Shown here piece after piece: positions 34,567-43,316 of a stretch of DNA of 64,000 bases (its first letter is position 1; each line of letters starts with the position of its first letter). The translations under genes and the position numbers were made by a program. The DNA comes from Novosphingobium pentaromativorans US6-1 (GTDB taxonomy: Bacteria > Pseudomonadota > Alphaproteobacteria > Sphingomonadales > Sphingomonadaceae), in the NCBI RefSeq assembly GCF_000767465.1, contig NZ_CP009291.1, positions 2,584,501-2,648,500 of the forward strand, given 5' to 3'. The notes beneath the pieces are model-generated. The model was not told the origin of the DNA. It did not search any database and saw nothing but the letters and a program-made list of their open reading frames with translations.

Positions 34567-35577
34567 ATGCGCAAGGTAGTTCTGGCGAAGCGTCCGAATA
34601 TCGATCCCCGGCCCGACGATTTCGAGATCGTCGATGCCGGGATGCCCGAGCCGAAGGATGGCCAGCTGCTGGTCAAGGTGCTGTGGCAGTCGATCGATCC
34701 CTACGTCCGCCTGACATTCGACGATCCGACCATTGCCGGAGCGCCCGGAATGGCCCTGGGCGAGATGCCGCTCGGCCGCGCCGTATCGCAGGTGGTGACA
34801 TCGCGGCATCCCGATTTTGCCGCCGGCGACATTATCGAAGGGCGCACCCACTGGGGTGAATACGCGGTGGTGGATCCCGCAGTGCGGCCGACCAAGCTGG
34901 ACTTCGGCGAAATTCCGCTGTCCTACGCGGTCGGTGCGCTGGGGATGCCGGGCCAGACCGCCTATGCCGGCGTCGACAAGGTTCTGAACGTGCAGGCGGG
35001 GCAGACGATGCTCGTGTCCGCCGCGGCAGGGGCTGTCGGAACTCTGGCCGGCCAGATCGCCAAGCACCGCGGCGCGCGGGTCGTGGGCATTGCGGGTGGT
35101 CCCGACAAGTGCGCCGAGGTCGAGAAGCTGGGCTTCGATGCCTGCGTGGACTACAAGGCCGCCGATTTCTCCGATCGACTGGCTGCTGCCCTCCCCGGAG
35201 GGTTCAACGCCTACTTCGAGAACGTTGGCGGCGACATGAGCCGGATCGCGTTCCAGAATGCCAGCTACGGCGCGAAAGTGGCTCTGTGCGGTGTGCTGTC
35301 GGTCTATGCCGTGGGGAACGAGACCGGCCCCGATCGCTTGCCCGAGGTCATGCGCCTGCTGTTCACTAAGGGGCTGACGATCCAGTCCTTCTTTGGCGAA
35401 TTACTGGGCGGGGCCGATGCCACGGTTGCCATGCGCAAGCTGATCGAAGCGGGCGCCATTACCCCGCGCGAGTCCATCATTGAAGGCATCGAAAACCTGC
35501 CGGCAGCGTTCAGCGGCATTTTCCGGGGCAACGATCATGTCGGTAAGGTGGTGTTGCATATCGCCGATCCGGACTGA
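34567..35577 (+). CDS. NADPH-dependent medium-chain reductase (MDR; PTGR/CurA-like)
   Basis: A 336-residue zinc-free medium-chain reductase of the leukotriene B4 dehydrogenase/CurA group, which reduces activated C=C bonds using NADPH. Seen: N-terminal catalytic domain with LWQSIDPYVRLTF, then the Rossmann domain with VSAAAGAVGTLAGQIAK and GIAGGPDKC, and YFENVGGDMSR, a family hallmark. Probably reduces an enone or enoyl-CoA intermediate. Third gene of a coupled rightward operon. A paralogue is at 42261-43271. Followed by a strong hairpin. Confidence 0.9.
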   Translation: MRKVVLAKRPNIDPRPDDFEIVDAGMPEPKDGQLLVKVLWQSIDPYVRLTFDDPTIAGAPGMALGEMPLGRAVSQVVTSRHPDFAAGDIIEGRTHWGEYAVVDPAVRPTKLDFGEIPLSYAVGALGMPGQTAYAGVDKVLNVQAGQTMLVSAAAGAVGTLAGQIAKHRGARVVGIAGGPDKCAEVEKLGFDACVDYKAADFSDRLAAALPGGFNAYFENVGGDMSRIAFQNASYGAKVALCGVLSVYAVGNETGPDRLPEVMRLLFTKGLTIQSFFGELLGGADATVAMRKLIEAGAITPRESIIEGIENLPAAFSGIFRGNDHVGKVVLHIADPD

Positions 35578-35606
35578 CATTCTTTCGCCGGAATAACGGG
35601 AAATGG

Positions 35607-35652
35607 GAAGGGTTCGCGTCCCCGGCCGATGCCGGAGAAGGGCGAACCCTTC
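35607..35652 (+). terminator. Branched hairpin after the MDR gene
   Basis: 11-bp arms GAAGGGTTCGC / GCGAACCCTTC enclosing a small inner stem (CCGGC/GCCGG). Lies 30 bp after the MDR stop codon; a likely terminator, though without a T-run. Confidence 0.6.
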
Positions 35653-35742
35653 AACACTTGAGATACTGCCTTGGCCGGCATGTCGCGAACCGACTGCCTA
35701 GTTCCAGGAGTAGTAAGTCGCACAGGCCATGCTTGCGCGAAG

Positions 35743-35770
35743 GCACCCGCGCCGAGAGCGGCGCGGGTGC
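35743..35770 (-). terminator. Hairpin after the acyl-CoA synthetase gene
   Basis: Perfect 12-bp stem GCACCCGCGCCG / CGGCGCGGGTGC with an AGAG loop, 3 bp beyond the stop codon of the minus-strand synthetase gene. No T-run; likely terminator. Confidence 0.6.
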
Positions 35771-35773
35771 AGT

Positions 35774-37396
35774 TCAGTTTCGCGAGAGCGCGAAGGCGGC
35801 TTTCTTGCGATCCCAGGTGTTCTGCGTCACGCCGCGCTCGCGCAGTTTGAACTTCTGCACCTTGTTGGTTGGTGTGCGCGGGAAGTCCGCGACGATTTCG
35901 ATGTAGCGCGGCACGAAGAAATACGGCGCGTTCTCATTGATGTACCGGGCTATGTCCTCCGGCGTCACATCGGCCCCGGCGTCGGGAATGATATGCGCTG
36001 CCAGTTCGCTTTCGCTTTCCAGTTCGTCGGAGGGGATGCCGAAGACGGCCACATCGGTCACGCCAGGATGGCGGCGGATGACGCTTTCGACTTCCATGGT
36101 CGATATGTTCCGCCCGGCAAGCCTGACCGCGTCCTTCTTGCGATCGACGAAGAAGTAGTTCCCATCCTCGTCCTGGCGGCCAAGATCGCCCATTCGATAC
36201 CATCCATCTTCGGTGAAGGCGGCCTTAGTTGCTTCGGGATTGGCGAAATAGCCCTCGAACATCATATGCTCGGCCTTGGGCCTGATGGCGAACTCGCCGG
36301 TCTGGCCGGTTGCAACATCCTGTCCGGAATCGTCTATCAGGCGCAGGTCGAGATCGGGATTGGGACGGCCCAGTGCGCCCGGCGGCATGGTGACCGCCAG
36401 CTCGTGCGGCAGCGACAGCACTGCCGAAGCCTCGCTTTGCCCGAAACCCTGGCCCACGCGTTCCAGCCCGAAGCGTTCGCAGAACGGAAGCAGCAGGTCC
36501 TTGGGCATCGGGGTCATGGCGGCGTCGCGCGCAGGATTGTCCGCATCGTCGGCCCGGCGTTCGGCCTTCCACAGGTACATGTGCATCGCGCCGAGCGTGA
36601 AGATATGGGTAGCACCGTAGAACCGGACGCGATCCCAGAACGACGTGACGGAAAAGCTGGGGTCGGTGGCGCACGCGATGCCTTCCACCAGGCAACGGAA
36701 GAACGCGGTGGTCCAGGCCGCCGTATTGTACAGCGGCAGGACATTGTAGTGAACGTCTCCCGGCCGCGTGCGATAGCTGGAGCGACCGCCGAGCTCGGCG
36801 CTGCGGATCCAGATATTGTGGCTCTGCATCACGCCCTTGGACTTGCCCGTCGTGCCTGATGTCCACAGCACGGCGTTCACGTCGCCGTAGTGGATCGCGC
36901 CGTGATCGAAGGCATCGGCCTTTGCCTGCTTCAATTCGTCGAATGGCCGCGCCCAGGCCGGCCAGGCGCCGGAATCATCGCCCATCACGTAGATCGTGCG
37001 GCATGCCACCCGATCCTTGATCTCGGCGAGGCGGGCGATCAGCTTGCCGTCCGTGACAATGACTTTCGGATCGCTGTCCGCCAGCGTCTGGGCCAGCCAG
37101 TCGCCCTTGTATTCGCCGTTGACCGGGATCCATACGGCCCCGAGCCGGTTCACCGCCAGGGTAAGATAGACGACCTCGATGTCGGAGGCGACAAAGAACG
37201 CCACCCGATCCCCCCGCGCAACGCCTTGGCTTGCAAGCCCGTTGGCGATGCGGTTCACCATCTCGTCGGCCTGCGCGAAGGACACGCGTCGGTCCTCCTG
37301 CGCCAGGTAGATGCCATCGCCATTGGTTTCCGCCTGCAGCTGCAGGATGCGCGGAAGGTTGCGATCCGCCGGATCGCTCAGGTCGAGCCTGTTCAT
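35774..37396 (-). CDS. AMP-forming acyl-CoA synthetase/ligase
   Basis: A 540-residue ANL-superfamily enzyme that activates a carboxylic acid with ATP and CoA. The P-loop WTSGTTGKSKG starts near residue 178; the A8 region is WYRMGDLGRQDEDGNYFFVD followed by RKKDAVRLAGRNIS, and the C-terminal catalytic Lys is expected in the TPTNKVQKFKLR stretch. Start MNRLDLSDPADRNLP follows the Rieske gene by 13 bp on the same strand, so they form an operon: oxygenase then CoA ligase. The acid substrate is unknown; an aromatic or alicyclic side-chain acid is plausible. Confidence 0.92.
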   Translation of the reverse strand: MNRLDLSDPADRNLPRILQLQAETNGDGIYLAQEDRRVSFAQADEMVNRIANGLASQGVARGDRVAFFVASDIEVVYLTLAVNRLGAVWIPVNGEYKGDWLAQTLADSDPKVIVTDGKLIARLAEIKDRVACRTIYVMGDDSGAWPAWARPFDELKQAKADAFDHGAIHYGDVNAVLWTSGTTGKSKGVMQSHNIWIRSAELGGRSSYRTRPGDVHYNVLPLYNTAAWTTAFFRCLVEGIACATDPSFSVTSFWDRVRFYGATHIFTLGAMHMYLWKAERRADDADNPARDAAMTPMPKDLLLPFCERFGLERVGQGFGQSEASAVLSLPHELAVTMPPGALGRPNPDLDLRLIDDSGQDVATGQTGEFAIRPKAEHMMFEGYFANPEATKAAFTEDGWYRMGDLGRQDEDGNYFFVDRKKDAVRLAGRNISTMEVESVIRRHPGVTDVAVFGIPSDELESESELAAHIIPDAGADVTPEDIARYINENAPYFFVPRYIEIVADFPRTPTNKVQKFKLRERGVTQNTWDRKKAAFALSRN

Positions 37397-37409
37397 AGCC
37401 TGTCTCCGC

Positions 37410-38546
37410 TCAGCCGGTGACGGACGCGAACTGCGCGACGTCGGGGGTCGCCGACATGTCCGGCGCCTTGCCGCTTGACGCATAGAACTGCGAAAACCAA
37501 TCCGAATTGCGCGCGAACGGGCCGTCGCCCTGGCAGACCAGCGGAGGATCGAAGCGGTGGTGGCGGTCGAAGATGACCTTGTCCTGATCGAACTGCCGCG
37601 CAACCTCCTTTATCAGGGCGCGCGCCAGCCCGGCGCGAGGGCCGTCGATCTCCGTCTTGGGCTGAGTGAAGGCGAAGCGAGAATGCATCAGGTCGCGTTC
37701 GATCGGCGCGCTGCCGGTTACCATCAGCGTGTCGGATATGCCCGAATAGCGCACCCAGCCCTGGCCCGGCCCATACGTGATCGATTCGATCTGGCCCTTC
37801 AATTCGCCCTTCGATGTCTGCACCTGGATCTGGGCGGTTATGCGACGCATGATGCCGTCGAACTCGAATTCGTAATCGGGCACGTTCAGGGTGCCGTGAA
37901 CATACTTGAAGTGGCTGACGTCGACCGCGTTGTCGCTCATGTTTTCCATCGAGTTGGCCGTCTTCCATTCGAAGGTCTGCAGGTCGGTCCAGTCCTCATG
38001 CCCGATCTGCGTGAAGCTGGCCGGCTCCCACAGGGGGGCGATGCGGTCGGGGTGGTGCCAAACCATCACGAAGCCGTTGACTTCCCGCGTCGACCAGGCA
38101 GGCACGCAGTCGGCGCGCTTCGCCTTGGGCGGAATGACGCGCGAATAGGGGATATCCTTGCAGGCCCCGGTTTCGTCCCATCGCCAGGCGTGGAAAGGGC
38201 ACTCCAGCAGATTTCCGTGTACCTTGCCGCCAACGGCCATGTTCGCGCCGTAGTGCGCGCAATAGGCGTCGATCACGCGGGCCGTGCCGTCCTCGCCGCG
38301 CCAGACCGCCAGGTCGGTACCGAAATAGCGGACCGGCTTCACTTCGCCGATCGCCAGTTCGCTGCTGTAGCAGACCGTGAACCAGCCCATCGGGAACTGC
38401 TTCTGCAGGTTCCGTTCGTCCGCGGAAGGATTGTCTGTTGGCACTATCAGGCGCCATGCCTCGATGTCCTCGACATTCAGCTTATTGAGTGCCTGACGTG
38501 TCGCTGTCTTTTCGGTCGGCTTCTCGGCGATCTCGGTGTTGCTCAT
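37410..38546 (-). CDS. Rieske non-heme iron oxygenase, KshA/DAF-36-like
   Basis: Oxygenase component of 378 residues. Rieske ligands C96-A-H98 and C116-P-F-H119. The mononuclear iron site lies in NMSDNAVDVSHFKYVHG, with His-x4-His and an upstream Asp. The combination GWFTVCYSSELAIGEVKPV and the domain layout resemble 3-ketosteroid 9-alpha-hydroxylase oxygenase (KshA) and the cholesterol 7-desaturase group, so a polycyclic or sterol-like substrate is plausible (inference from family only). No reductase (KshB type) gene is in the window. It is first of a two-gene operon with the acyl-CoA synthetase. Confidence 0.88.
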   Translation of the reverse strand: MSNTEIAEKPTEKTATRQALNKLNVEDIEAWRLIVPTDNPSADERNLQKQFPMGWFTVCYSSELAIGEVKPVRYFGTDLAVWRGEDGTARVIDAYCAHYGANMAVGGKVHGNLLECPFHAWRWDETGACKDIPYSRVIPPKAKRADCVPAWSTREVNGFVMVWHHPDRIAPLWEPASFTQIGHEDWTDLQTFEWKTANSMENMSDNAVDVSHFKYVHGTLNVPDYEFEFDGIMRRITAQIQVQTSKGELKGQIESITYGPGQGWVRYSGISDTLMVTGSAPIERDLMHSRFAFTQPKTEIDGPRAGLARALIKEVARQFDQDKVIFDRHHRFDPPLVCQGDGPFARNSDWFSQFYASSGKAPDMSATPDVAQFASVTG

Positions 38547-39360
38547 ATTTCGGCCTCCGTCCCAAATCTGGATGATAGAGTTATATCAATTGCTGCATTA
38601 CACGGACAAAGGCGATGCGCCAAGACCGTAAGCGGCCCAGCGGGTGTTCGGGGCGCCGCAGCTTCTGGATGAACGCACCCCCAGACAGGGCAAATCGTCG
38701 CACTATCTATCGACAATCTATCCGATAAAATGGCTGATTATCAGTAATTTATATAGCGTTCCCTGGACGGCGCCCGTCGGCGCAGGGCGTGCCGGGGCGA
38801 TGCCGCGGACAGGCCGGAAGAAGGCTGAGCGGTCAGGCGCAAATCATCTTCCAGCCCTTCGGCTGCGCGTCGCAAGGGGCCCTTTGACGGGTTGTGCCGT
38901 CGACTCGAGTCGCGCTGCCGCCGGCACCGGCCACCGAGTCGTTCATCCCGGTGCCGGTGCTTCGCGCATGGCGGGCTCTTCCAGCTGTCGCGGACAATCG
39001 GATCGAGCGGAAGAATCCGGCATGGAACGGGGCTTTTCCGGTTCGAACATGGTACGGAAGGTCCGCCGCGGACCATTCGCGCGGCCGGTGTTGAAGCGGC
39101 TCCGTTTGTATGTCGAATTCCGGTGCGGGCAGGGGCAGTGCGGGTCGACTGCAGGCGGCGTTCTTCCCGGAATCCGGAGGGAAAGTGGCCATACGATCAG
39201 GCAGGTATGGCCATTATGTCACGCTTTCGAGATAAAACAGGTATATCAATTGACGGCAGCGAAACATCGAGGTAACAATCCATTCATTGCAACGTGAATG
39301 TCCGCCGCAAAGGCGTTCAATCGAAAGTCGCCGCAAAGGCGTACTCTTGGGAGGGAATCG
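38547..39360. other. Long non-coding region upstream of the TonB-dependent receptor
   Basis: 814 bp with no convincing gene on either strand. It holds two copies of the promoter-proximal element (TAGAGTTATATCAA at 38576-38589 for the Rieske gene; AACAGGTATATCAA at 39236-39249 for the receptor), a short palindrome CTGATTATCAG (38734-38744), an AT-rich patch about 38690-38755, and a repeated hairpin in the receptor leader (listed separately). The SD for the receptor is GGGAGGG just before its ATG. Confidence 0.55.
39303..39342 (+). repeat. 14-bp direct repeat in the receptor 5' leader
   Basis: CGCCGCAAAGGCGT occurs at 39303-39316 and again at 39329-39342, a 26-bp period. Each copy can form a small hairpin (CGCC-GCAAA-GGCG). 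It lies 19-58 bp before the TonB-dependent receptor start codon, so it should be in the mRNA leader. Confidence 0.7.
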
Positions 39361-41796
39361 ATGAGATTGAAGGCTATTCTTTGTACTACTGCCATGGCAA
39401 CTTGCCTGTTTCATGCGCCAGCCATGGCGCAGGACAGCGCTTCCGCTGCCGACGATCAGTCAGCGCAAGCCTCGCACGGCGGTATCGAGGAAATCGTCGT
39501 TACCGCACAGCGCCGCGAGCAGAACCTGCAGGATGTGCCGGTAGCCGTGACCGCGGTGACGGCCTCGACGATCGAAGGCAATCGCATTCAGAACGTCAAC
39601 GATCTGAGTTCTATTGCTCCCAACCTCTCCGTTCGCGAGGGTGCCGGTGGCTCCAAGCTGCCGCAATACTCGCTGCGCGGCATTTACACTTATGGTTCGG
39701 CGATCGGCGCCGACAAGGGTGTCTCGCTTTATATCGACGGCGTCTATATTCAGTCTGTTGTCGGCTCGATCCTAGACTTCGCCGATATTGAGCGCATCGA
39801 AGTGCTGCGCGGTCCGCAAGGTACGCTGTTCGGTCGCAATGCGACCGGCGGCGCCATCAGCGTCACCACCCGCAAGCCGACCGGCGTGCTGGGCTTCCGC
39901 CAGGATGCCACCATTGGCAATTTCAACCAGTTGCGCACGAAGACCCGGGTCGATCTGCCGCGCATCGGGCCGTTCGCTATCACGGCCTCGTACATGCATT
40001 CCGAACGCGACGGCGATACGCGCAATCTGGGCGCGGGTACGCAGGTCGACTTCGGTCCTGCTACCAACGGCGCGAAGGGTGTCTACACGGCTCCGCGTCG
40101 CCTCGGTGACGAAAACAACGAAGGTGTCTTCGTGGCCGTCGATGCCGACTTCGATCCGGATCTCAAGGTTTCGTACAAGTTCGACTACGCCCAGAGCGAT
40201 TACACGGCGGGCGCCACGGGCCTGAGTTATCTGGCCGGTCCTTCGGCGTTGCAATACGGCGGGACACCGCCTTCGCTGGCCGGCTATTCCTTCTACAACG
40301 CCAGCCCCAACCCGATGACCCCGATCAGCCTGACCAGGCCGGATGCGGTGAACAACGCCTACAGTCTGGGCGGCATGACCAAGTCGCAGGGGCATAACCT
40401 GACCTTGGAGTGGTCCGCGACCGACAACCTGACGCTCAAGAACATCGCGGCCTATCGTACCAGCGAGACGACCAATACCTTGACCCAGCTTGACGGGTTG
40501 GGCGGCTTGCAGTTGCCCGCGACTTCCGGCGGGTTCCCGTTCGTATTCGTCCTCAACAATTCCAGCAACGACGACAGAACCTTCACTAACGAGTTCCAGC
40601 TGAACTACAGCACCGATCGGGTGAACGTCACGGCGGGCCTGCTGTACTTCGATTATCACCAGGTAGCGGGCGGCGCTCCCAACCTCTACAACGTTCTGTC
40701 AGGCTCTCCGGTGATCGGCCAGAACACGAGTTCTTTCCCGACTCCCTTCGTTCTGCCCAGGAACACCGGATACGTTCCGTCCGAGGTCGACGTCACTTCA
40801 AAGGCAGCCTACGCTCAGGGCGAATTCCACCTGACGGACGCGCTGAGCGTCGTAGGCGGCATCCGCTTCACGCAGGACAAGAAGTCCGGTCGGGAAACGG
40901 TGCCGGGCTCGGTTGCAATGCCGTCCAATGGCGCAAGCGTGCCCATTCGGTACAAGGACGATCGGGTCACCTATCTGATTGGCGTGAATTACAAGCCGAC
41001 GGACGATATTCTTGCCTATGCCAAGTATTCGACCGGCTATATTTCCGGCGGTCAGCTGGCGACGATCACGTTCGAACCTGAAACAGCATCGTCATTGGAG
41101 GCCGGTGTCAAGGCTGACCTCTTCGATCGCATGCTGCGCACCAACGTGGCCTTGTTCCACGTTGACTACAAGAACATCCAGGTGGCGACGCTGGGTTCGC
41201 TTACCGGCATTCCTTCGGCAGCCAACTTCGGACAGGCCATCATTCCGTTTGCGGACTCGCGGGCCTACGGCTTCGAATTCGAAAGCACCCTGGTTCCGAT
41301 GGACGGACTCACCCTGACGGCCAACGTCGGCTATACCGACTTCGACTGGAAGAAAGATACGATCTTCGCTGGCCTGTTGAACGGGGCAGGTGCTCCCGGA
41401 GTGAAGGAGTTCTTCCGTCCGAAGTGGACCGGAAGCACGTCTGCGCAATATAAGTTCTACGACGTAGTCGGCGGCGGCGATCTCGTGTTCCGCGCCGATC
41501 TCAACTACAAGAGCAAGACGCGTCTCTCCAACGACATTACCCCGGGTTCCGGCCCGACGGCACAGGCCGATCCGGCCTATGTCAAGGGCGTTACGGGACA
41601 GGAGCAGTTCATCCTGAACGGGCGCATTGCACTCACCCAGGTGCCGATCGGTCCCTTGAAGGGCGAAGTGGCCGTCTGGGGCAGGAATCTTCTGGACGAT
41701 GACAGCATCGTTCAGGCGACGGGTCTCGGCTTCGCGGTTGCCGTCATTTACGAACGGCAGCGGACTTACGGCCTGGATTTCTCGATCCAGTTCTGA
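39361..41796 (+). CDS. TonB-dependent outer-membrane receptor
   Basis: An 811-residue outer-membrane transporter. Signal peptide about residues 1-24 (LKAILCTTAMATCLFHAPAM, then AQ). The TonB box is EEIVVTAQRREQNLQ at about 44-58, then the plug domain (VAVTAVTASTIEGNRIQN; RGIYTYGSAIGADKGVSLYI; VLRGPQGTLFGRNATGGAIS) and a beta-barrel ending in the aromatic TYGLDFSIQF typical of C-terminal strands. Sphingomonad receptors of this type import hydrophobic substrates as well as siderophores; in this catabolic region the former is likely. It stands alone with its own leader and terminator. Confidence 0.95.
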   Translation: MRLKAILCTTAMATCLFHAPAMAQDSASAADDQSAQASHGGIEEIVVTAQRREQNLQDVPVAVTAVTASTIEGNRIQNVNDLSSIAPNLSVREGAGGSKLPQYSLRGIYTYGSAIGADKGVSLYIDGVYIQSVVGSILDFADIERIEVLRGPQGTLFGRNATGGAISVTTRKPTGVLGFRQDATIGNFNQLRTKTRVDLPRIGPFAITASYMHSERDGDTRNLGAGTQVDFGPATNGAKGVYTAPRRLGDENNEGVFVAVDADFDPDLKVSYKFDYAQSDYTAGATGLSYLAGPSALQYGGTPPSLAGYSFYNASPNPMTPISLTRPDAVNNAYSLGGMTKSQGHNLTLEWSATDNLTLKNIAAYRTSETTNTLTQLDGLGGLQLPATSGGFPFVFVLNNSSNDDRTFTNEFQLNYSTDRVNVTAGLLYFDYHQVAGGAPNLYNVLSGSPVIGQNTSSFPTPFVLPRNTGYVPSEVDVTSKAAYAQGEFHLTDALSVVGGIRFTQDKKSGRETVPGSVAMPSNGASVPIRYKDDRVTYLIGVNYKPTDDILAYAKYSTGYISGGQLATITFEPETASSLEAGVKADLFDRMLRTNVALFHVDYKNIQVATLGSLTGIPSAANFGQAIIPFADSRAYGFEFESTLVPMDGLTLTANVGYTDFDWKKDTIFAGLLNGAGAPGVKEFFRPKWTGSTSAQYKFYDVVGGGDLVFRADLNYKSKTRLSNDITPGSGPTAQADPAYVKGVTGQEQFILNGRIALTQVPIGPLKGEVAVWGRNLLDDDSIVQATGLGFAVAVIYERQRTYGLDFSIQF

Positions 41797-41824
41797 TCGC
41801 CAGCGAATAGCGATCGCATAAAGC

Positions 41825-41860
41825 AAAAGGGGCGCTCGTCAGAGCGTCCCTTTTTCGTTT
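41825..41860 (+). terminator. Rho-independent terminator of the TonB-dependent receptor
   Basis: GGGGCGCTC-GTCA-GAGCGTCCC stem-loop followed by TTTTT, 29 bp after the stop codon. The stem has a single G-T pair. Confidence 0.88.
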
Positions 41861-41902
41861 GCTTGTGGCATGCGCCTGGCCCGCGGCCTGATTCCGGCAT
41901 TG

Positions 41903-41956
41903 CCAGAACATGGGGCCAGAACATGGGGCTGGCACATGAGGCCGGCACATGGGGAC
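41903..41956. repeat. Imperfect 13-14 bp tandem repeat (four copies)
   Basis: Four degenerate units of the type AGAACATGGGGCC / AGAACATGGGGCTGG / CACATGAGGCCGG / CACATGGGGACG in the non-coding region after the TonB-dependent receptor gene. No known function. Confidence 0.55.
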
Positions 41957-42260
41957 GCTCCACGGGCCTTGAAGCCAGCGGCGCGCCACGCACACGCTCC
42001 CGGAAAGCCGGGACAGGTTAGCGATAATTCAAGAAGGGGACACGCCCGGAGCCGGGCGGCAGCGTCGATGCGGCGCTCTGCGGCCCTTGCGTGTCGGTCG
42101 ATTGGCTGCAGCTACAGGGCCGTCCCCGGCGGCCCCAGGGGCTCTGACAGCCTGCTTCGGCAAGTCGTGTCAGGGTTTCCGGAACGGCCTGTCGGAGAGG
42201 AGGAGAGCGACCCATCCGGCTGCATTCTCCGGACGGGTCGCTGATGGGAATGGGCGAGAA

Positions 42261-43271
42261 CTAGACGCGCAGCAGTTGCTTGCCGATGTTCAGGCCCTTG
42301 AAGATGCGCTGGAAGGTTGCGGGAATGTTTTCGAACCCGGTCTGGATGTCCTGCCGGTGGCTCAGGCGGCCTTCGCTGACCCAGCGTTCCAGACGGGCAT
42401 CGGCAACCTTGTTGTAGTCGCTGAAATAATGGACGAGGTAGCCCTTCATCGTCGCGTTCTGGATGGTCAGGCGAAGATAGTTCTTCGGTCCGCCCGGAAG
42501 GTCCTCGGGCTTCGACATGTCCCGCTCGTAATTGCTGATGCCGCCGCAGATGACGACGCGTGCGCCATAGGAAATGCGCGCCAGGGCAAGGTCGAGGATC
42601 GCGCCGCCGACATTGTCGAAGAAGATGTCGATGCCGTCCGGGCAGAGCGCATCCAGCTGGGCGGCAACATCGTCGGTCCGGTAATTGATCGCTCCGTCGA
42701 AGCCCAGTTCGTTGACGATCCAGTCGCATTTCTCCTGCGTACCGGCGATGCCGATAACGCGGCACCCGGCAATCTTGCCGAGTTGTCCGACGATCGATCC
42801 GATCGCGCCTGCCGCGCCGCTGACCAGCAGCACATCGCCGGGCCGGGGCATGCCGACGTGGACCAGCCCGAAATAGGCGGTCCTGCCCGAGGAGCCCAGG
42901 ATGCTCAGTGCGTTTTCGTCGTTCACGCCCGGAGAGATCTTCTCAAGCTGAGCGGCGCGCACGACCGGATGCATCTGCCAGCCGAGATGGCCGCGCACGC
43001 GGTCGCCGGGGGCGAAGGCAGGATCGCGCGACTCGACCACTTCGGCAATGGCGCGTCCGGGCATAATGTCGCCGATCTGGGTCGGGGCGGCATAGCCGGC
43101 CATGTTCGACATCCAGCTCTTCTGCGTCGGGTCGAAACCGAACATGCGAGCCTTGAGCAGGATGTCACCGTCTTCCAGGTCGCGCACGGCCCGCTCTTCA
43201 AGCGCGAAATCGCTTTCCCGCACTTCGCGCCCGATAGGTCGTTCCTGGATGGTCCAGCAAGTGTTCTTCAC
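42261..43271 (-). CDS. NADPH-dependent medium-chain reductase (MDR; CurA/PTGR-like), copy 2
   Basis: A 336-residue MDR reductase: MFGFDPTQKSWMS in the catalytic domain, VSGAAGAIGSIVGQLGK and GIAGTQEKC in the Rossmann domain, and FFDNVGGAILD as the family hallmark. Start: GTG giving MKNTCWTIQERP after GGGAG; a TTG three codons upstream overlaps the SD. Related to the MDR at 34567-35577, about half the motifs being shared, so the two probably reduce different intermediates. It is downstream of an SDR on the same strand and may be in the regulon of the IclR operator near 44146. Confidence 0.88.
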   Translation of the reverse strand: MKNTCWTIQERPIGREVRESDFALEERAVRDLEDGDILLKARMFGFDPTQKSWMSNMAGYAAPTQIGDIMPGRAIAEVVESRDPAFAPGDRVRGHLGWQMHPVVRAAQLEKISPGVNDENALSILGSSGRTAYFGLVHVGMPRPGDVLLVSGAAGAIGSIVGQLGKIAGCRVIGIAGTQEKCDWIVNELGFDGAINYRTDDVAAQLDALCPDGIDIFFDNVGGAILDLALARISYGARVVICGGISNYERDMSKPEDLPGGPKNYLRLTIQNATMKGYLVHYFSDYNKVADARLERWVSEGRLSHRQDIQTGFENIPATFQRIFKGLNIGKQLLRV

Positions 43272-43316
43272 GATCGTCAACTCCCAGTCTGCCGGAATGC
43301 CTTGCCGGCCAGTGAA

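Larger units (their letters stand above)
41797..42260. other. Non-coding region after the receptor gene
   Basis: 464 bp between the receptor and the convergent MDR gene. Contains the terminator and the degenerate tandem repeat listed separately. The rest (about 41960-42260) has no recognisable gene; open frames here are shadows. Confidence 0.5.

Noticed and set aside
38644..39297. Open frame in the region before the TonB receptor
   Set aside because: Arg/Gly/Ser-rich with no motif, and it contains promoter-like elements; treated as non-coding.
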